Positions 30,611 through 34,685 of a DNA stretch of 34,685 nt are shown in pieces; the stretch's first letter is position 1; every line of letters starts with the position of its first letter. The stretch is from assembly GCA_900315575.1 (NCBI GenBank), contig OMZR01000009.1, forward strand, positions 1-34,685, written 5' to 3'. This DNA is from an uncultured Veillonellaceae bacterium. Lineage in GTDB: Bacteria; Bacillota; Negativicutes; Selenomonadales; Selenomonadaceae. A model generated the notes under the pieces. The model saw nothing but the letters and a program-made list of their open reading frames with translations, did not search any database and was not told where the DNA came from. The position numbers and the translations under genes are program-made.

Positions 30611-31717
30611 ATGTTTCACTTAGGAGAATTGTTCTGTGGGCCTGGCGGATTGGCTTGGGGAGCATTGCAAGCAAATGTCTCAGATCGTCCTGATTTGAAG
30701 ATAAAACATGCGTGGGCAAATGACTTTGATGAAGATACTTGCATAACATACCGACGCAATATCAGTCCGAAAGATCCGGAGTCGGTCATCTGTGAAGATG
30801 TGCACAATTTAGACCTCTTAGGGGATTTTCGCATCCTCCAACGTCCGTTTGACGCTTTTGCATTTGGTTTTCCATGCAATGATTTTTCACAGGTAGGTGA
30901 ACGAAAAGGCCTCAGCGGGAAATATGGGCCTCTTTATACTTATGGGCTTCGAGCGCTTCATAGCTATCAGCCGCTTTGGTTTCTCGCAGAGAACGTGAGC
31001 GGTCTTACGACCGCGAATGATGGGTATGCGTTTCGGAAAATTCTGCATGATATGGAAAGCACGGGGTACCGCGTCTATCCGCATCTCTATGAATTCGAGA
31101 AATATGGCATCCCACAGGCCCGTCATAGAATTATCATTGTGGGCATCCGGGAAGACCAGAAAGATGCAACGGGAAAGCCGTTGCAGTTCTTTCCACCAGT
31201 TCCCACTACGCCACGCGAGCAAGATTATAAGACTTGCAAGGAAGCTCTTGAAAAACCACCAATCCGGCCAGATGCATATAATAACGAACCTGCAAAGATT
31301 ACGGAGCGTGTAAGGAAACGCATGATGCTTATTGGCGAGGGCGAAAATGCATTCAATGCACCAGCATTGCAGAAGCATCCGGAGTTGCAACTTCATGTGA
31401 AAGGAGCAACTATCAGCCAGATTTATCGTCGACTGGATTCGAAACGGCCATCATATACAGTGACGGGATCCGGCGGAGGAGGAACGCATATCTATCATTG
31501 GTCGGAACCGAGAGAACTTACGAATCGGGAGAGGGCACGTCTTCAGACGTTCCCTGACAGCTTCGAGTTTTTCGGTCCCAAAGAAAAGATCCGCCGGCAG
31601 ATTGGTATGGCAGTCCCCTGCGAAGGAGCTCGCCAGATCTTTGAAGCTGTGCTCAAAACTTTTGGCTATATTGATTATCCTCATCTTGAACGTTGCAATA
31701 TATCTGTAAACGGATGA
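30611..31717 (+). CDS. DNA cytosine-C5 methyltransferase
   Basis: 368 residues. All main C5-methylase motifs are present: I FCGPGG (8-13), IV GFPCNDFS with the catalytic C89, VI ENV (127-129), VIII QARHRIIIVG (169-178), IX NRERARLQTFPD and X QIGMAVPCEGA. The target-recognition part lies at about 200-295. GGGG precedes the ATG. The gene is clearly more AT-rich than the housekeeping genes before it, so transfer is likely. Its partners are a GHKL ATPase and a Z1 protein rather than a classic restriction enzyme; it probably marks host DNA for that system. Recognition sequence unknown. Confidence 0.94.
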   Translation: MFHLGELFCGPGGLAWGALQANVSDRPDLKIKHAWANDFDEDTCITYRRNISPKDPESVICEDVHNLDLLGDFRILQRPFDAFAFGFPCNDFSQVGERKGLSGKYGPLYTYGLRALHSYQPLWFLAENVSGLTTANDGYAFRKILHDMESTGYRVYPHLYEFEKYGIPQARHRIIIVGIREDQKDATGKPLQFFPPVPTTPREQDYKTCKEALEKPPIRPDAYNNEPAKITERVRKRMMLIGEGENAFNAPALQKHPELQLHVKGATISQIYRRLDSKRPSYTVTGSGGGGTHIYHWSEPRELTNRERARLQTFPDSFEFFGPKEKIRRQIGMAVPCEGARQIFEAVLKTFGYIDYPHLERCNISVNG

Positions 31718-31727
31718 TTGAAGACAT

Positions 31728-31770
31728 AGCTGTCATCAACGATATTGTTGTTGGCAGCTGTTTTTGTTTT
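31728..31770 (+). terminator. Terminator behind the methyltransferase
   Basis: AGCTGTCATCAAC pairs with GTTGTTGGCAGCT (one G-U pair, one mismatch), followed by GTTTTTGTTTT. Confidence 0.8.
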
Positions 31771-31782
31771 CAGGATGAAAGT

Positions 31783-31810
31783 TTGATTTTCAGACTAATT
31801 ATGATATAAT
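31783..31810 (+). promoter_or_regulatory. Promoter of the GHKL ATPase-Z1 operon
   Basis: TTGATT (31783-31788), 16-nt spacer, TATAAT (31805-31810) with a TG one base upstream (extended -10). The effector genes are thus expressed apart from the methyltransferase. Confidence 0.7.
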
Positions 31811-31863
31811 CAATCTGATACAGACATACTATGGATTTGTTTTGAGCGCGGGAGGTCGATGAA

Positions 31864-33330
31864 ATGCGAAGCAAGGAAGTTCCACCTTTTGCGCCAACGT
31901 TGATGGAATCAACGCGTGCAATCGGGTATTCGACGGAGACAGCGGTTGCAGATGTGGTGGACAACAGTATCGCAGCAGGTGCGAGCCGTGTTGAAATCTT
32001 GTATTTTCCGACAGATGGCGGATATGTGGCCATCCTTGATAATGGCTGCGCTATGGATGAGCCGGAGCTCGATCGCGCGATGCAGTATGGAAGCCGAAGC
32101 CCGGAGGATGTGCGCAGTGAAAAAGATCTCGGCCGCTTCGGACTCGGGTTGAAAACGGCATCGATGTCGCAGTGCCGCTGCCTCTCGGTCGTAACGAAAC
32201 GTGGCAAACGGATTTGCGGACGGCGTTGGGATCTCGATCACATTCGACAGGCTGGCAGTTGGTCGCTCCTCATGCTGGAAGATGAAGACATTCAGGCGCT
32301 TCCCCAGGCGCCGGTTCGGGGGCTTCTGTCGCAAGATGTCGGGACGCTCGTCATCTGGCAACGACTTGACCGCATGACGAACGGTTGCGAAAGTCTCGAG
32401 CAAGCGATGGCGAGCAAGATGGATGCTGTTCGTGATTACCTTGCGCTCGTTTATCACCGGTATCTCTCTGGTGAATCAGGATTAACACGACTGACAATTC
32501 TGATGAATGGTGCATCTGTTGCGCCGCGTGATCCGTTTCTTGTCGGGAAAAGCCAGGAACCGATGGATGATGAAGTACTCGTGATCCGCGGAGCGAAGAT
32601 TATCGTGCGCCCTTATGTTCTGCCGCACGCGTCGAAGCTGACGGCCGCTGAGGTGCACGCACTCGGCGGGAAAGAGGGCCTGCGCAAGGAGCAGGGCTTT
32701 TACATTTACCGCAATAAGCGTCTGCTTGTCTGGGGAACATGGTTCCGCATGATGGTGAAAGGTGATCTCTCAAAACTTGCTCGCGTACGCGTCGACATTC
32801 CGAACACGCTTGACGACCTCTGGACGCTTGACATCAAAAAGTCGTCGGCCATCCCACCCATAGAGGTACAGCAACAGCTTCGCGCCTTGATCGGGCAGAT
32901 TGCTGGGTGCAGCAAGCGAACATGGACATTCCGAGGAAAAAAGGAGATGAATGGCAAAAACATTCATCTCTGGAACCGGATGAAGGATCGTGAAGGCGGC
33001 TTTTTTTATGAAATCAATCGAGAGCATCCGCTCGTGCAGCTCGTGGAAGAGCACTGCCCGGAAGCGGCCGATGTGTTTGAATCGCTCTTACGGGATATTG
33101 AGCGCACCTTGCCACTGAATCAGCTTTATATCGATATGACGAGCGACGAGAAGATCACGAACAACGAAGAGATCGATGAAGCGGCTGTGGAAGCGTCGCT
33201 GCATGCGTTACTCTCATTGCAGGGGACATCAAAGGCGCGGAAGGAGCTGCTTGGCAGATTGCGAAACGTGCAGCCATTCGCTGATTGTCCAGAAATCATC
33301 AAGAAAGCGGAACAGGAGGAAGAAGTATGA
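31864..33330 (+). CDS. GHKL ATPase of the MutL/MORC-like defence family
   Basis: 488 residues. The ATP-binding fold is near the N-terminus: N-box ADVVDNSIAAGA (D33, N34), G1 box LDNGCAMDEPEL (59-70) and G2 box DLGRFGLGLKTAS (88-100). An S5-like second part follows (about 150-330, with the KKSSAIPP lysine region). The remainder has no known domain, and the mismatch-repair endonuclease motif of MutL is not seen. Its place between a C5 methylase and a Z1 protein is the layout described for bacterial MORC-like ATPases in modification-linked defence clusters. GGGAGG precedes the ATG. The last 4 bp overlap the Z1 gene (ATGA), so their products are probably made in step. Confidence 0.88.
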   Translation: MRSKEVPPFAPTLMESTRAIGYSTETAVADVVDNSIAAGASRVEILYFPTDGGYVAILDNGCAMDEPELDRAMQYGSRSPEDVRSEKDLGRFGLGLKTASMSQCRCLSVVTKRGKRICGRRWDLDHIRQAGSWSLLMLEDEDIQALPQAPVRGLLSQDVGTLVIWQRLDRMTNGCESLEQAMASKMDAVRDYLALVYHRYLSGESGLTRLTILMNGASVAPRDPFLVGKSQEPMDDEVLVIRGAKIIVRPYVLPHASKLTAAEVHALGGKEGLRKEQGFYIYRNKRLLVWGTWFRMMVKGDLSKLARVRVDIPNTLDDLWTLDIKKSSAIPPIEVQQQLRALIGQIAGCSKRTWTFRGKKEMNGKNIHLWNRMKDREGGFFYEINREHPLVQLVEEHCPEAADVFESLLRDIERTLPLNQLYIDMTSDEKITNNEEIDEAAVEASLHALLSLQGTSKARKELLGRLRNVQPFADCPEIIKKAEQEEEV

Positions 33331-34685
33331 GCCAGAAGAACATGGAACTGTTAGAAAAGCTTCTGCGAGACTGCATTTATTCAAAGTACGAAGAACGGCC
33401 ACTCGAAGAGAATGAATTTCTGCAAGAGGCAGAGGACATCCGTCGCAAGGCAGAGGCACTGGCCCCCGTCGACGATGAAGAGTTTGAGGCTGTGAAGAAA
33501 CGCTTGCGCGTACAGTTCGCAGTGAACCTTGATGTTGGAACGTACGTGCGCGACGAGCAGACAGAACATCAGTCGTGGCTACCGGCGCGGCGAGCGGAGA
33601 TTGATCCGTTTTTCTGGAACCGCTATAGGAAATATCTCGAGGATGCAAAGGGATGGAACCCGCGCGTCATTGCAAATCTCGGACGTGTCGCAGATGAGAT
33701 ATTGGATCTCTGTGGCGATCCGCAACAAAAGAAGTTCGCTATCAAAGGGCTTATCATGGGCGACGTGCAGTCTGGCAAGACGGCGAATTACACGGCCATC
33801 TGCAACAAGGCGGCGGATGCAGGATACCACATCATCATTGTGCTTGCGGGTATCCCGAAAAACCTGCGCCGTCAGACACAGGAGCGACTCGATGCCGAGT
33901 TTTCGGGACGACGGAGTGATTATTTCCTCGACACGCATGCGAAAGCGAACCTCAAGAATGCACCGTACGGCGTCGGCCGCTACGGCACGGAAAAGAGCAT
34001 CGCCTCCTTCACATCAGTCGTGAAAGATTTCGACATCAATGTGCTGCGTGGCAACAATCTTGACATCAGCAATGTAAACTGTCCGATTTTATTCGTTGTG
34101 AAAAAAAACAAGAGCATCCTGAACAACCTTATTGGCTGGCTCGGCAACAGCAAGAAGAATGAACAGGGGCAGATTGAATTGCCGCTCCTGCTTATCGACG
34201 ATGAATCGGATAATGCGTCGGTGAACACGCATGACATGGTGAAAGACCCGGAGACGGAACCGACGGCGATCAATGCCGGCATCCGCCGCCTATTGAAGCT
34301 CTTTGCCCAGTCAACATATCTTGGTGTTACAGCGACGCCGTTCGCAAATATCTTCATCAATCCCGAGCAGGATGACGATTTGTTCCCGTCGGATTTCATC
34401 TACACGCTGTCGGCACCGTCGAACTACATCGGTGCGGAAGATATCTTCGGCGACGATGCGAAGCATGACGATATGCTCGAAACTATCAATGATAATGAGC
34501 GCGAACGTTGCCTGCCGCTGAAGCACAAGAAGACATACCAGGTGAAGGGACTGCCGCGCGATCTTTACGAGGCAGCGGGGTATTTCCTGCTGACAAATGC
34601 TGTCCGTGACGTGCGCGGCGATGTCACGGCGCACCGCTCGATGATGGTGCATATCAGCCGCTTCAACGATATCCAGCAACAGATA
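33327..34685 (+). CDS. Z1-domain superfamily II-like ATPase (partial, runs off the window)
   Basis: The first 453 residues are visible; the 3' end lies outside. A helical N-terminus (1-135) precedes a P-loop IMGDVQSGKTANYTAI (K151, T152), a Walker B-like LLLIDDESDNAS (291-295 DDESD) and a TATPFANIF motif, which together identify the Z1-type helicase-like core. QSGKT is the usual P-loop form in this family. AGGAGG precedes the ATG, which overlaps the GHKL ATPase stop by 4 bp. Such clusters usually continue with a PD-(D/E)XK or Vsr-like nuclease gene; that part is not in view. Confidence 0.88.
   Translation, partial: MSQKNMELLEKLLRDCIYSKYEERPLEENEFLQEAEDIRRKAEALAPVDDEEFEAVKKRLRVQFAVNLDVGTYVRDEQTEHQSWLPARRAEIDPFFWNRYRKYLEDAKGWNPRVIANLGRVADEILDLCGDPQQKKFAIKGLIMGDVQSGKTANYTAICNKAADAGYHIIIVLAGIPKNLRRQTQERLDAEFSGRRSDYFLDTHAKANLKNAPYGVGRYGTEKSIASFTSVVKDFDINVLRGNNLDISNVNCPILFVVKKNKSILNNLIGWLGNSKKNEQGQIELPLLLIDDESDNASVNTHDMVKDPETEPTAINAGIRRLLKLFAQSTYLGVTATPFANIFINPEQDDDLFPSDFIYTLSAPSNYIGAEDIFGDDAKHDDMLETINDNERERCLPLKHKKTYQVKGLPRDLYEAAGYFLLTNAVRDVRGDVTAHRSMMVHISRFNDIQQQI

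Overview
The window looks like a chromosomal segment of a high-GC Negativicutes bacterium, probably Selenomonadaceae-like: a diderm relative of Firmicutes. The main clue is an outer-membrane porin carrying an N-terminal SLH domain (OmpM type) together with Firmicutes-type genes: SigH, LytR-CpsA-Psr, YchF plus DUF951, RecD2 and YvrJ. Codons favour G/C at third positions except in a 3' accessory block. The assignment is inference from gene content.

Layout. 1-8.9 kb: an iron-dependent alcohol dehydrogenase, a phosphohexomutase and a GmhA-like SIS isomerase, a pair of unrecognised small or membrane proteins, a LysR regulator, a YeiH-type exporter and an unrecognised 137-aa protein. The spaces between these genes are full of structured repeats and hold two type I toxin-antitoxin-like loci (1.6-1.87 kb and 8.95-9.14 kb). 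9.2-17.6 kb: an ammonium transporter fused to a PII domain behind a possible attenuator, SigH, a FlgT-like periplasmic protein, ychF-DUF951, the OmpM porin and an MFS transporter. 17.7-25.2 kb: tRNA-Ser(GGA), a CheX-like/CheY-like pair, an LCP-family protein with an ABC-F ATPase, and RecD2. 25.2-26.3 kb: two near-identical YvrJ cassettes flanking a small, more AT-rich gene pair (unknown plus DUF4160). 26.3-30.5 kb: ThiD, a secreted SGNH hydrolase and a remarkable [FeFe]-hydrogenase-like/GGDEF fusion. 30.6 kb to the end: an AT-richer defence island with a cytosine-C5 methyltransferase, a MORC/MutL-like GHKL ATPase and a Z1-domain ATPase cut by the window edge.

Two repeat families stand out. 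Family B has arms built from a CTCCCTCT-AGAGGGAG-type hairpin, a variable hairpin and a GGGGGAGTCCCC block. They occur singly or as inverted doublets of about 195-225 bp, a REPIN-like arrangement. Family A is three elements near the SIS isomerase gene whose long stems differ in sequence yet remain paired, while the loop and flanks are conserved. The strongest functional leads are the hydrogenase-like diguanylate cyclase, the Z1/GHKL/methylase defence operon, the family A elements and the paired type I toxin loci.
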